From the NCBI RefSeq assembly GCF_001048695.1, contig NZ_CVRB01000003.1:620001-684000 (forward strand): DNA of 64,000 nt, given 5' to 3'. The notes under the pieces are model-generated. The model saw only the letters and a program-made list of their open reading frames with translations. It was not told where the DNA came from and ran no database searches. The stretch's first letter is position 1. Every line of letters starts with the position of its first letter. Of the stretch, positions 18,157-27,396 are shown one piece after another. This DNA comes from Neobacillus massiliamazoniensis (lineage in GTDB: Bacteria; Bacillota; Bacilli; Bacillales; Cytobacillaceae). Both the position numbers and the translations under genes were made by a program.

Positions 18157-18549
18157 TCAATGACTCGCTAAACGTTTTTCAAAATCCGCCTTAAACAACA
18201 GAATAGCATCAATATTTACAGCAAAATCGTGGTCACTGATATTAAAATTAGTTATAAACTCGTCAGTCCTCTCACGAACCATAATTGTCGGACGGATATT
18301 GTCTCCAATAGTGTCCTGAGTTACACCGCTTCCATAAATATACCAGTTAGTTTCAGTAGGCTTATTTGCTGCATTTTTAGATAAGTCATTTTTTATTATT
18401 TCGCATAAATTATTCATAAAATCTTCATTAAGATTAATGGTTTTTCCATACTTACCATCAACTGATATATCAGCATCTCCATACCAAATATTCCTGCTTG
18501 CTCGCTTTCCGTCATTTGAAGTGTATGTTTCATCAAACAAAATCTTCAT
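18157..18549 (-). CDS. Uncharacterised 130-residue protein
   Basis: I do not recognise this protein. It has no signal peptide or membrane segment and is rich in Asp, Asn and Ile (MKILFDETYTSNDGKR start, DADISVDGKYG near residue 25, FNISDHDFAVNIDAILLF near 100). A strong GGAGGG ribosome site lies 8 bases before the ATG, which supports translation. It sits convergent to the small orphan genes on the other strand and may be another orphan immunity or defence gene; there is no direct evidence for that. Confidence 0.65.
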   Translation of the reverse strand: MKILFDETYTSNDGKRASRNIWYGDADISVDGKYGKTINLNEDFMNNLCEIIKNDLSKNAANKPTETNWYIYGSGVTQDTIGDNIRPTIMVRERTDEFITNFNISDHDFAVNIDAILLFKADFEKRLASH

Positions 18550-18982
18550 TTTTATTACCCTCCGTTAAAATAAAATTACTTCACACTATTATACACCAAT
18601 TAGAAATTGTAAAGTTATTGACCTAAGATAATGAACAATACGACCATATTGTGAAGAAATATACTTAAACTAATGGGTGCTTGAGTTAGATAAAATTTTT
18701 AAGTAAAACTGAACATGATAATGTTCGATTACGATAACAAAAATTTAGGAAGGGAAAAAAATTATAACTAAAATGGAAAAATATCATCTATGTTATCAAA
18801 ATATTCTTGGTCACTAACTGTCAACAAATTGTTCTCTTTTTCTAACTGAACTGTAAAGAAGCTTGGATAACATAAATACATAATATTTTTGTTATTCCAT
18901 TATACGGCGCGATTGTGGAGCAACATGGATATGAAATGATCAAACTTTTTTATTAAAGAATGAGCCAATTAAAAATATTAAG

Positions 18983-19017
18983 AGCGTGTTTTGATCAATC
19001 TATTTTCAAAACACGCT
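18983..19017. terminator. 12-bp hairpin, possibly bidirectional terminator
   Basis: AGCGTGTTTTGA pairs exactly with TCAAAACACGCT around a 10-base loop and is followed by ATTTTCT. It lies between two convergent gene remnants. Confidence 0.55.
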
Positions 19018-19145
19018 ATTTTCTATGATCGTTTATCAAGGTTATTAGTATCAATTTGATCAAACTTTAATTTATAGCAACACCGACTGTTTTCCTCACA
19101 TTAATGCCAAACAGCTCCTCCAAGGTCTTTTTGAATAGTTTCGGT

Positions 19146-19172
19146 GACGGATACATTCATGTATCCGTTTTT
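19146..19172 (+). terminator. 10-bp perfect terminator hairpin
   Basis: ACGGATACAT and ATGTATCCGT pair across a 2-base loop and run into TTTTTTC. No intact upstream gene remains on the plus strand. Confidence 0.65.
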
Positions 19173-19422
19173 TCTTCAGCTCTACATACCATCCCCATAT
19201 ATTTTTATTTATCAACTCGATTCACATATTAGCTCGAATGTGTTCTTTCAACTTCCTTCGCAATATTTTTTGTATTTAATTGACTAGAGTGCTTTTCTTA
19301 AAGAGGTATCTAAAAGTATAGAAAATACAGTTTTTGATAGATATGTTTACATGTGGAAATCTGCAATAAATACCAAATGATGGATATCATATAATCAGGT
19401 TTACTAATTGGAGGAATTGTAT

Positions 19423-20209
19423 GTGACAGAAAAGGAAACGGTGATTCAGCTATATTTAGATGTATTAAAGGGGAAAAAAACTCGATTTCCTAACCATTTT
19501 TTTGTAGGGGATCAGGGGAAAAAATACTTGGTCTGTATTACACGTTATTTATTAGAAGAGTATTTAGGTATCTCTAAGGGACAAATTCCATCTTTAGTTA
19601 GTGCAAAAACATTATGGGATTATCGTTTACGCCCCCCAGCTAATGTACATGGATGGAACTTTATCGATGTGATACAAAACGCGTATCCCGGAGAATTTCA
19701 CCCTCTAGAGTTTAAACAAGTTTCGTATGGGTACTGGCAGGGAGAAGAGGGGCGCAAAAAAGCATTAGAAGCTGTTCGGTATGTCATTGAAAAAAAACAA
19801 TCCATTCCCTTTCAGGAAATTCCTCTGAAGATCAATCGTCAATTTTTTGAACAGAATAGGCTCATGGGCATCCTAGAGATCTTTGGGGATTCTCCCTATC
19901 TAATTATTCAGACTCTTTATCCTAACCAATTTAAACCGTGGGAATTTACATCCGTTCCAATGAATTTTTGGGAAAGTGAGGACCATATTAAATGGCAATG
20001 GAATGGCTCCTTTTTCAAAAAATGAGTTATCTTCATATCAAGAAGCCCTTCAAGTATTATCTCGCAAGCATTTTACCATCTATCGAATGACAGGGCTATA
20101 TCAAAGAGCCTTTAGTCAACGATTATATAAGGTGAAACTATGGATAGAAAAACAGATTGAGCAGTGCTCTTCATATACAAAAGAAAACACAAACCAATGT
20201 ATTATTTAG
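19423..20209 (+). pseudogene. DUF4046-type protein gene with two frameshifts
   Basis: From the GTG at 19423 (GGAGG 8 bases upstream) the frame encodes about 200 residues with repeated units containing RFPNHFFVGDQGKKYL, AYPGEFHPLEFKQVSYGYWQ and LYPNQFKPWEFTSVPMNFW, typical of the Bacillus DUF4046 family. It breaks near 19990 (DHIK), continues one frame over with MAMEWLLFQK, and breaks again near 20025, continuing with NELSSYQEALQVLSRKHF to the stop at 20209. Both breaks are explained by one base missing from an A-run. Function is unknown. Confidence 0.65.
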
Positions 20210-20328
20210 AAGGTTGAATAAATTTCCAGTTATAAAGAATAATGTTAATGGATACAACACAACCTAGGAAAAGTTAATTACATAACGAATTTCCATTCGA
20301 CCTTGAAAAAATAAAGGAGTTGCATATA

Positions 20329-21873
20329 TTGTTTCGAAAAATCCGAAAAAAGTTCCAAAAGGAAGTTCAACCGCTGCAAGTACCTGGACAACAAGAACAG
20401 CTTTCATCTGACTTAGATGAAAACTTAGATGTTCTTCGCTCAATGTATCAGGATTGCTTTGATGTAGTTTTCAAAACGTTTTTAATTGGTGGACAAACAA
20501 ACGCTGTGCTTGTTTATATAGATGGTTTATCTAATATCATGGAAATTGATGCTCATGTGCTAACTCCACTTATGTCAGAAGGGAAGGATCATAGTTTATT
20601 TAAATTGTTGAAGGAAAAAATTCATATTTCAAAGACAAAAGAAGTTAAGACATTTGTAGAGTGTATTGAAAATATCTCCATCGGAAATCCTGTACTTTTA
20701 GTGGATAAAGAAGAATGCGGAATCGTCTTGGGGTTGCCCAAGTTTGAAAAGCGATCAATTGAAGAACCATCTGCAGAGAGTGTTGTACGTGGACCAAGAG
20801 AAGGTTTTGTGGAAACAATAGCGATAAATACCTCCCTACTACGGAGAAAGATTAAAAGTCCAGAACTTAAAATGAAACCGATGAAGATCGGACGATATAC
20901 GGAAACGTTAGTTGTGATTGCTTACATAAAAGGACTTGCTGATCAAACCCTTATTGAGGAAGTCGATAACCGCTTAAGGCGCATTGAAATAGATAGCATA
21001 TTGGAAAGTGGTTATATCGAGGAATTGATTGAAGACAATCCACGTTCCCCTTTTCCTCAACTCGTTAGTACGGAACGTCCTGATGCAGCCGCGGGTAGTC
21101 TCATGGAGGGGCGAGTGGTGATTCTAGTGGATGGGACTCCCTTTGTCCTAATTGCACCTGTTACTTTTTTTTCCTTACTACAGTCTCCGGAAGATTATTA
21201 TCAACATTACCTGATTAGTTCCACCATTCGCTTATTACGTTTTGTATTTATGGTGTTTTCTCTTGTTTTGCCTTCACTCTATGTAGCGATTCTTACCTAC
21301 CATCACGAGATGGTGCCGACGACCTTACTGATTAGTATATTTGCTTCACGGGAAAGTGTTCCCTTTCCAGCGCTGGTAGAAGCATTAATGATGGAGATTT
21401 CATTTGAAGCACTTCGGGAAGCCGGAGTGAGGCTGCCGAAACAAGTTGGAGCTGCGATTAGTATTGTCGGCGCTTTGGTTATCGGTCAAGCTGCCGTGCA
21501 AGCTGGTCTGGTTTCTGCTCCAATGGTTATTGTAGTTGCGATTACTGGCATAGCATCCTTCATGGTGCCTCACTATACGCAAGGGATCGCACTAAGGATG
21601 CTTCGCTTTCCTATTATGTTACTTGCTGGTTCGCTAGGATTACTTGGGATTATGCTTGGCGTGATAACCATCGTCATCCACTTATGTACGTTACGTTCTT
21701 TGGGTGTACCCTACCTCTCACCAGTCGCTCCGATGAAAGGTTATGAATTAAAAGATGCCTTGATTCGTGCTCCATGGTGGAAGATGAACAAACGGCCGCA
21801 TTTAACCGGTGAATTCAACCCATACCGACAGTCAAATGGGCAAAAACCGGGTCCAAACAAAGGAGACGAATAG
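20329..21873 (+). CDS. GerA-family germinant receptor subunit A (operon 2)
   Basis: A second GerKA-type subunit, 514 residues, with the same core EEPSAESVVRGPREGFVETI (about residues 144-163), SPFPQLVSTERPDAAAGSL near 240 and a C-terminal membrane region ending SPVAPMKGYELKDALIRAPWWKM. The TTG at 20329 is chosen because AAGGAGT lies 9 bases upstream; the TTG at 20320 is too close to that site. It begins an operon of order A-C-D-B, distinct from the A-B-C order of the first operon. Confidence 0.92.
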   Translation: MFRKIRKKFQKEVQPLQVPGQQEQLSSDLDENLDVLRSMYQDCFDVVFKTFLIGGQTNAVLVYIDGLSNIMEIDAHVLTPLMSEGKDHSLFKLLKEKIHISKTKEVKTFVECIENISIGNPVLLVDKEECGIVLGLPKFEKRSIEEPSAESVVRGPREGFVETIAINTSLLRRKIKSPELKMKPMKIGRYTETLVVIAYIKGLADQTLIEEVDNRLRRIEIDSILESGYIEELIEDNPRSPFPQLVSTERPDAAAGSLMEGRVVILVDGTPFVLIAPVTFFSLLQSPEDYYQHYLISSTIRLLRFVFMVFSLVLPSLYVAILTYHHEMVPTTLLISIFASRESVPFPALVEALMMEISFEALREAGVRLPKQVGAAISIVGALVIGQAAVQAGLVSAPMVIVVAITGIASFMVPHYTQGIALRMLRFPIMLLAGSLGLLGIMLGVITIVIHLCTLRSLGVPYLSPVAPMKGYELKDALIRAPWWKMNKRPHLTGEFNPYRQSNGQKPGPNKGDE

Positions 21874-21899
21874 TAGAACAAAGACACGATAAGAAGGAT

Positions 21900-23129
21900 A
21901 TGAACAAAAAAATGAATCCAATTCTAGTCCGCTTCACAAAAACGTTTACCCTTCTTTTCTTTTTAGGGGCTTGCTTCCTGCTTTCAGCTTGCTGGGACAG
22001 AAGGGAAGTGAATGATACGGCACTGGTGTTAAGCGCCTCCATTGACAAAGCAAAAGGAAAAAATATTGAGCTTACCACTCAAATTTTGATTCCTCGGGCT
22101 GTTAGCAGCGGACAGCAGGGAGGGGGGGGAGGCGGAGGAGGAAGTCCTGAGGTCACGACAAGATCAGCGATTGGAGAAAATATGACAGATGCTGCATCAA
22201 AACTCCAGTTAAAACTTTCACGCAAAATCTTTTGGGGACACTGTGCAACGTACATAATCGGAAAGAATCTCGCTAAAGCAGGAGGTATTCATAAGCAAAT
22301 TGACTTTTTGCTTCGTCACCCAGAACCTCGAGAACGAGCTTATTTGTATGTTAGTGATGGAAAAGCTGAAGAATTTCTAAAAATTATGCCAACAAAAACT
22401 GCGTATATAGAGCCATACGAGGGAGAAGCGCTTCGAAAGTTAACTGAGATGCGTATTGGCACGATTGTAACAGTGAAAGATTTTGAACAGATGTTAACAG
22501 GTGATGCGGAGGCGGCGATACTGCCTTTGATTGGAAAGGTACCGTCCATAGCTGGGCAAAAAGAAGATATGATTACTAGTATCACTGGGTCTGCTATTTT
22601 TAAGAAAGATAAAATGGTTGGTCAAATTGCTACCGATGTAACAAGAGGATTGATGTGGTTACGAAATGAAATCGAAGTGACTAGCGTTACAGTAAGCCCA
22701 AAAAAAGGAGATACTTTAACCTTAGATCCTATTCGGGAAAAAACGAAACTACTCCCTACAATCAAGAATGGAAAGTGGAATATCCTAGCGAAGATCACAT
22801 CGGAAGGTACGATTGTGCAAAATGGAAGCAATCTTGATATTATGAATCCTAACATTACGAAGAGGATTGAAAAAGCCCTAGAAAAAGACATCAAACAACG
22901 AATTAATCTGTCCTTGACACAGGTGAAGAAAGGGATGAATGTGGATGTGTTCGGTTTCGCAGATGCGTTTCATCGCAAATACCCGAAAGAATGGAAGAAA
23001 GAGAAAGATCATTGGGATGAAATTCTCACTCAGGTGGATGTGAAAATCGATATTAAAACAAAGGTCCTTCGGCCTGGTTTGACTACTACTCCAGCGGGAT
23101 TAAAGGAAGAAGAGGTAGAAAAGAAATGA
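21900..23129 (+). CDS. GerA-family germinant receptor subunit C lipoprotein (operon 2)
   Basis: A 409-residue Ger(x)C-family lipoprotein. The signal peptide ends in the lipobox LSAC (Cys about residue 31), followed by WDRREVNDTA at the mature N terminus. Residues about 73-85 contain a run of glycines after QQ, encoded by a G-rich tract near 22120-22140 that is a possible slippage hotspot. It shares an ATGA overlap with the small D gene downstream. Confidence 0.92.
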   Translation: MNKKMNPILVRFTKTFTLLFFLGACFLLSACWDRREVNDTALVLSASIDKAKGKNIELTTQILIPRAVSSGQQGGGGGGGGSPEVTTRSAIGENMTDAASKLQLKLSRKIFWGHCATYIIGKNLAKAGGIHKQIDFLLRHPEPRERAYLYVSDGKAEEFLKIMPTKTAYIEPYEGEALRKLTEMRIGTIVTVKDFEQMLTGDAEAAILPLIGKVPSIAGQKEDMITSITGSAIFKKDKMVGQIATDVTRGLMWLRNEIEVTSVTVSPKKGDTLTLDPIREKTKLLPTIKNGKWNILAKITSEGTIVQNGSNLDIMNPNITKRIEKALEKDIKQRINLSLTQVKKGMNVDVFGFADAFHRKYPKEWKKEKDHWDEILTQVDVKIDIKTKVLRPGLTTTPAGLKEEEVEKK

Positions 23130-23353
23130 AATGGATAATGCTCTTAGGAATAACAGTATGCCTGGTTCTTATTAGTTTGTTCGAATGGCAAAAATTGACT
23201 CGAAATCAGAAAAAGGAGAAAGCAACCCTAGTAACCTTAACAACAATGGGATGGTTCCTTGCCATCCTCCTTGTTTTCTTTCCAGAAATGCCGGGTCCTA
23301 CGCAGATGATAGATAAGCTTTTCAAACCGTTTGGGAAGCTCCTTGAGAAATAG
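23126..23353 (+). CDS. Small two-helix membrane protein, germinant receptor D subunit
   Basis: This 75-residue protein has two hydrophobic segments (about residues 4-18 and 36-53) separated by a basic loop, and a short C-terminal tail. Small two-helix proteins encoded within gerA-type operons are known in Bacillus as D subunits and modulate receptor activity; size, topology and position between the C and B genes match. The start overlaps the stop of the C gene (ATGA). Confidence 0.75.
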   Translation: MKWIMLLGITVCLVLISLFEWQKLTRNQKKEKATLVTLTTMGWFLAILLVFFPEMPGPTQMIDKLFKPFGKLLEK

Positions 23354-23394
23354 GTAGGGCCATAATGTGGTTATTAAAAGAAGGGGACAAGAGA

Positions 23395-24495
23395 ATGATT
23401 GAAAAAGAAAAAATTTCTGCATATCAAATGGCGCTTATGATATATCCAACGATATTAGCAACGGCAATTCTCATGGTGCCAGCCATAACTGGAAAGTATG
23501 CTGAGCGCGATATGTGGATTTCTCCGATTCTAGGTTCTCTCAACGGATTTTTTACAGCGTTTATCCTTTATCAATTACATAAGATCTACCCAAAGGAATC
23601 CATTATTCAATACAGCAGACATATTATTGGTCCGATTCTAGGAAAGATACTTGGATTTGTCTACTTGTTCTTTTTTCTGCAGACGGGTGGCATCGTATTA
23701 AGAGAGTACGCAATTTTCATTAGTATTTCCTTTTTACCAAAGACTCCTCCAACAAGCGTAATCATTGGAAGTATTGTTCTTGTTTGTGCGTTCGCTGTAC
23801 GTGGAGGATTAGAAGTTTTAGGTAGAGCTGCTCAATTGTTCGTTCCAATATTTATCTTCCTTATACCGATGACACTTATCCTGCTGCTAAAGGACTTAGA
23901 CCCGAAAAATATGGTTCCGATCATGGAACATGGTTTGATGCCTTCGATCCTAGGAGCGGCTACACCACAGGCTTGGTTTAGCGAAGTCTTTTTTATCTCT
24001 ATGATGCTTCCGTTTTTAACCGATCGTGAAAAAGGGATGAAATGGAGCATGATCACGGTACTAACCATAATGTTTAGCTTGGTTAGCCTTAATTTGCTCG
24101 CTGTTTTCTTATTTGGAGAAACTGCAAACAGTTATATTTTTCCAATATTTACTGCAATTCGATACATCAGCATTGCTTCTTTTTTTGAACATCTTGAGTC
24201 ATTCATCATCGTTATTTGGGTTTTGGGTGCGTTCATTAAAATATCCGTATTTTATTATGCGCTTGTCTTAGGAACGACCCAATGGTTACATCTTTCTGAC
24301 TATAGGCCCCTTGTATTCTCGTTAGGTTTTCTGTTGGTTTTGTTCGGTAAATGGGGATTTTTTAATCTACAGCAAATGACTGAATGGCTTGGAACCATCT
24401 ACCCTTTTTATGCAACATTTCTTTTAACTTTAATTCCAATGGTCCTATTATTTATTGCTATGATTCGAAAAAGAATTTCTCAGAAGAGGGGGTAA
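23395..24495 (+). CDS. GerA-family germinant receptor subunit B (operon 2)
   Basis: A 366-residue spore-germination permease with about ten hydrophobic segments. The start MIEKEKISAYQMALMIYPTI matches the GerKB N terminus, and IYPKESIIQYSRHIIGPILGK near residue 60 and SIASFFEHLESFIIVIWVLG near 257 are family segments. The ATG at 23395 follows AGGGGACAAG; longer in-frame starts lack a ribosome site. It completes the A-C-D-B operon. Confidence 0.92.
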   Translation: MIEKEKISAYQMALMIYPTILATAILMVPAITGKYAERDMWISPILGSLNGFFTAFILYQLHKIYPKESIIQYSRHIIGPILGKILGFVYLFFFLQTGGIVLREYAIFISISFLPKTPPTSVIIGSIVLVCAFAVRGGLEVLGRAAQLFVPIFIFLIPMTLILLLKDLDPKNMVPIMEHGLMPSILGAATPQAWFSEVFFISMMLPFLTDREKGMKWSMITVLTIMFSLVSLNLLAVFLFGETANSYIFPIFTAIRYISIASFFEHLESFIIVIWVLGAFIKISVFYYALVLGTTQWLHLSDYRPLVFSLGFLLVLFGKWGFFNLQQMTEWLGTIYPFYATFLLTLIPMVLLFIAMIRKRISQKRG

Positions 24496-24596
24496 GAAAA
24501 AGTAAGAGCAATTGTAGGATTCTTAGATCACGCTTGATGATAAAAAGTTGATGAAAGAAGTTTAGTCCTTTTTTGTTAGAAGGAGGTTTTCGTTAC

Positions 24597-25139
24597 ATGT
24601 ATATTTTGCTACCTTTTCTTAAAGATCAGAAAAAAGGAAGAAAATGGGGAATCCTTTCCGTTATGGCTGTTACACTGACCATGGTGATTTCCAATTTGGC
24701 CACAGTTTCGGTATTCAACGGAACAAGCTGGGATTTAACTTATCCGGTGATGACCCTTGCAAAATATGTCAGCATTGCTCATTTTTTCGAGCATATTGAA
24801 TCAGTTATAATGGCGGCATGGATTACTGGGGTATTTATAAAGTTTTCGGTATTTTATTATTCTCATGTACTTGGAACAGCACAGAGGTTAAGAATATCAG
24901 ATTACAAAACAGTTATTCTTCCGCTTGGTTTTCAAAAAAGTAGTATTAAGCATATGGTTAGCTTCAAATTTTCAGCAATTCTCATACTTCATGCCTGCAA
25001 TTACAGCTTTTCCCTTTTTATTCGTACAAATTATACTTCCTCTATTGCTTATGCTTATTACTTTTAAAAAAGAAAATGGGACGGTAAAAACCCTACTTCT
25101 TCAAACGTTCGGTAACTTTTCAAAATGTAAACTAAAGTA
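24597..25139 (+). pseudogene. Truncated and frameshifted GerKB-like gene
   Basis: The frame aligns with the C-terminal half of the neighbouring B subunits: ILLPFLKDQKKGRKWG, YVSIAHFFEHIESVIMAAW and FSVFYYSHVLGTAQRLRISDYK are direct matches. The first half of the gene is missing, although an AGGAGG lies before the ATG at 24597. Near 24935 the frame breaks; the matching tail, SNFQQFSYFMPAITAFPFLF, continues one frame over to 25139. This is a dead copy, probably from duplication of the adjacent intact B gene. Confidence 0.8.
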
Positions 25140-25140
25140 A

Positions 25141-25858
25141 CCGTTCCATAGCCCGGAATGGCTTTCAAATTGCCAGTATTTGATTTTTAAGGAGTATCAC
25201 GGACACAAAGTGGTGTTCGTAAGCACCAAATAAGTCCTCAGCTTAAAAAGCTAGAAAAATTTTTAAGCAGTTGCTGAGGATTATATTGAACAGCAAAGAA
25301 GGTTTTGTTGAACGAAATTGGAGGTCAATGAGGAAGACTTACAGGAAATTATTGAAGATTATTTACGAAGGAATGCTGATTTTGATTTTGATGAAGTCAA
25401 AATCGTTAATAACCGTCCAATGAACATGTGACTCTATGCTAAGTGGAGGACAAATATTAATCAAGAAGATCCATAACAACATGAAGAACTTCTTGATGGG
25501 AAGTGGAGATTACTGGGAGACTTTGATGGAAATCATTGATAACTTTCCCACACGCTTAATGAACCTTTTCGAGGAGATGTGTAAAAATATCTACAATGTG
25601 AATAAGAAATAAAAAACTAACATTATGTATAGAAGTAAATTTCCAGTGATCTAGAATATTTTTGATTAATAAAACAGAAAATACGGATGGGTTTTCCATG
25701 ATTTTCCTGCACATTTGCTTTCGCTTTACTTATGAAAATTCAAACGAAGAGAGAGGCATAATTGGTTATTTCATCAATTAAATAACAATTTGCGGGTGCG
25801 TTGAAATCCATTGCTCTATTTGAAAGTGTTATTATCTTAAAAAAAGGAATGAAACTTA
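25141..25858. other. 720-bp gene-free stretch with remnants
   Basis: A hairpin at 25235-25280 (TCCTCAGC/GCTGAGGA) and two short frames are seen: one encodes EVNEEDLQEIIEDYLRRNAD and ends at 25430, another runs from 25436 to 25612 (58 codons, MKNFLMGSGDYWETLMEIID) without a ribosome site. They may be parts of one decayed gene. ATCTAGAATATTTTT at 25649-25663 also occurs at 17487-17501. No function can be assigned. Confidence 0.45.
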
Positions 25859-26983
25859 ATGATTGAAAAAGGGAAAATTTCTCCTTTCCAAATGGCATTA
25901 ATCATGTATGTGACCGTTGTAGCAACCGCTATTCTTTATATTCCATTTGTAAATGCACAACAGGCGAATCGTGATCTTTGGTTATCACCTATTTGGGGTT
26001 CTTTAAGCGGCTTTTTAATTGTTTTTATTATGATTAAACTATATAAGATTTACCCGAAAAAAACACTTATTCAATATAGTGAAATCATTCTCGGTAGAGC
26101 TTTGGGCAAGATCATAGGGTTCATCTACTTGTTTTTTCTTTTACATGATACTGCAATAGCTTTTAGAGAGTACAGTGAATTTATTGAAAGTTCTTTTTTG
26201 TTTAAAACTCCGATGGTCGTTATTATTGGTAGTATTGCACTTATTTGTGCTTATGCGGTTCATGGGGGCTTAGAAGTAGTAGGAAGGTGTGCTTTGGTTT
26301 TCTTGCCAATTGTTTTGTTTTTTTACGTAATGATTTATTTTCTCCTTATACCCGATTTAAACGTAAATAATATGTTCCCAATAATGGAAGATGGATTGAT
26401 ACCTTCTATTAAAGGTTCTATTGCACCACATGCATGGTTAAGTCAATATTCATTAATGTCTTTTCTTATTCCATTTTTAACAGATGAAACAAAAGGAATG
26501 AAATGGGGAATCGCTTCCGTATTTGCAAGTGTCATAACTATGGTATTTATGAATTTAGGTAATCTCTTCCTTTTTGGACAAAGCATTACAAATATTCCAT
26601 TTCCAGTATTTGTGGCAGCGAAATATATTAGTGTCGGAAAATTTTTTGAACATGTTGAGTCAATTGTTATATCAGTTTGGGTTCTTGGTGGTTTTGTTCA
26701 GCTCTCTGCCTTTTATTATATGCTCGTACTTGGCACTTCACAATGGCTGAAACTGTCCAGTTATAAGCCAATCGTTTTACCTATTGGATATTTGATTATC
26801 CTTTTCTCAATTTGGTCAACATCATCGTTACAGGAGATGCTCCAAAGTATGGGAACAACCACACCTTTTTATTTTTTAACAATTCAGCTCCTTATTCCTA
26901 TTTTACTTATATGTATGGCTATTATAAAAAAACAAGGACATTTGGGCAAAAACCACATGCATAAACTCAAACCTAAAGATTAA
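25859..26983 (+). CDS. Orphan GerA-family germinant receptor subunit B
   Basis: An intact 374-residue GerKB-type permease (MIEKGKISPFQMALIMYVTV start; IYPKKTLIQYSEIILGRALGK near residue 62; SVGKFFEHVESIVISVWVLG near 258) with about ten hydrophobic segments. AAAAGGAATG precedes the ATG. No A or C partner is adjacent, so it would need subunits from another operon, possibly operon 2, whose B subunit it most resembles. Its stop codon lies inside a composite repeat module. Confidence 0.88.
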   Translation: MIEKGKISPFQMALIMYVTVVATAILYIPFVNAQQANRDLWLSPIWGSLSGFLIVFIMIKLYKIYPKKTLIQYSEIILGRALGKIIGFIYLFFLLHDTAIAFREYSEFIESSFLFKTPMVVIIGSIALICAYAVHGGLEVVGRCALVFLPIVLFFYVMIYFLLIPDLNVNNMFPIMEDGLIPSIKGSIAPHAWLSQYSLMSFLIPFLTDETKGMKWGIASVFASVITMVFMNLGNLFLFGQSITNIPFPVFVAAKYISVGKFFEHVESIVISVWVLGGFVQLSAFYYMLVLGTSQWLKLSSYKPIVLPIGYLIILFSIWSTSSLQEMLQSMGTTTPFYFLTIQLLIPILLICMAIIKKQGHLGKNHMHKLKPKD

Positions 26984-27264
26984 CAGGAATAGAAAAAAAT
27001 TAAGAACAGAATATGGTTATGAGCAAGCATATGAGACAAGGGAGTTGCCAATTTTATGAAAAAGAAATATTGGTATTACAACTTTTAAATAATTAATATT
27101 CAAGGATAAAAAACTTTTGTGTCAATAGTCAGTAGAAAAAATGTCATTAGAGATTTGCAGGAAATGAAAAAATAGATCAAAATATGTTAAATCTAATCCA
27201 AATTCTGTTCCAGACTTAGAATAAAAGTGGAGAGGACGAAAATTTCATCCGGACTTTTGTGTCA
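26982..27264 (+). repeat. Two right-hand copies of the composite repeat
   Basis: Two head modules (26982-27028 and 27157-27199) are each followed by ACTTTTGTGTCA (27113-27124 and 27253-27264). They match the left-hand block at 11198-11487 in motif content and order. The 26984-27396 gap otherwise contains nothing recognisable as a gene. Confidence 0.6.
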
Positions 27265-27396
27265 CTCATCCTTAACAAAAAGGGGAAATGAGCATGTTAT
27301 TGCCTTTTTAAATATTATTACGTAAAATATAAATTTGACGAAATAAAAGAAGGATTTTCAAAAGAGAGGGCGAATATATAATATTGAGGTGAAAAA

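Larger units (their letters stand above)
18550..19422. other. 870-bp gene-free stretch with gene remnants and terminators
   Basis: No intact gene is visible. A dispersed-repeat copy is at 18647-18692. A short plus-strand tail encoding VIPLYGAIVEQHGYEMIK ends at about 18955 and is followed by a hairpin (18983-19017). A minus-strand tail encoding PKLFKKTLEELFGINVRK ends at 19067 between that hairpin and a second terminator at 19146-19172. These look like the ends of deleted genes. Confidence 0.5.

Noticed and set aside
17487-25663. ATCTAGAATATTTTT at 17487 and 25649 as dif XerC arms
   Set aside because: They share TAGAATAT with dif but lack a correctly spaced XerD arm.
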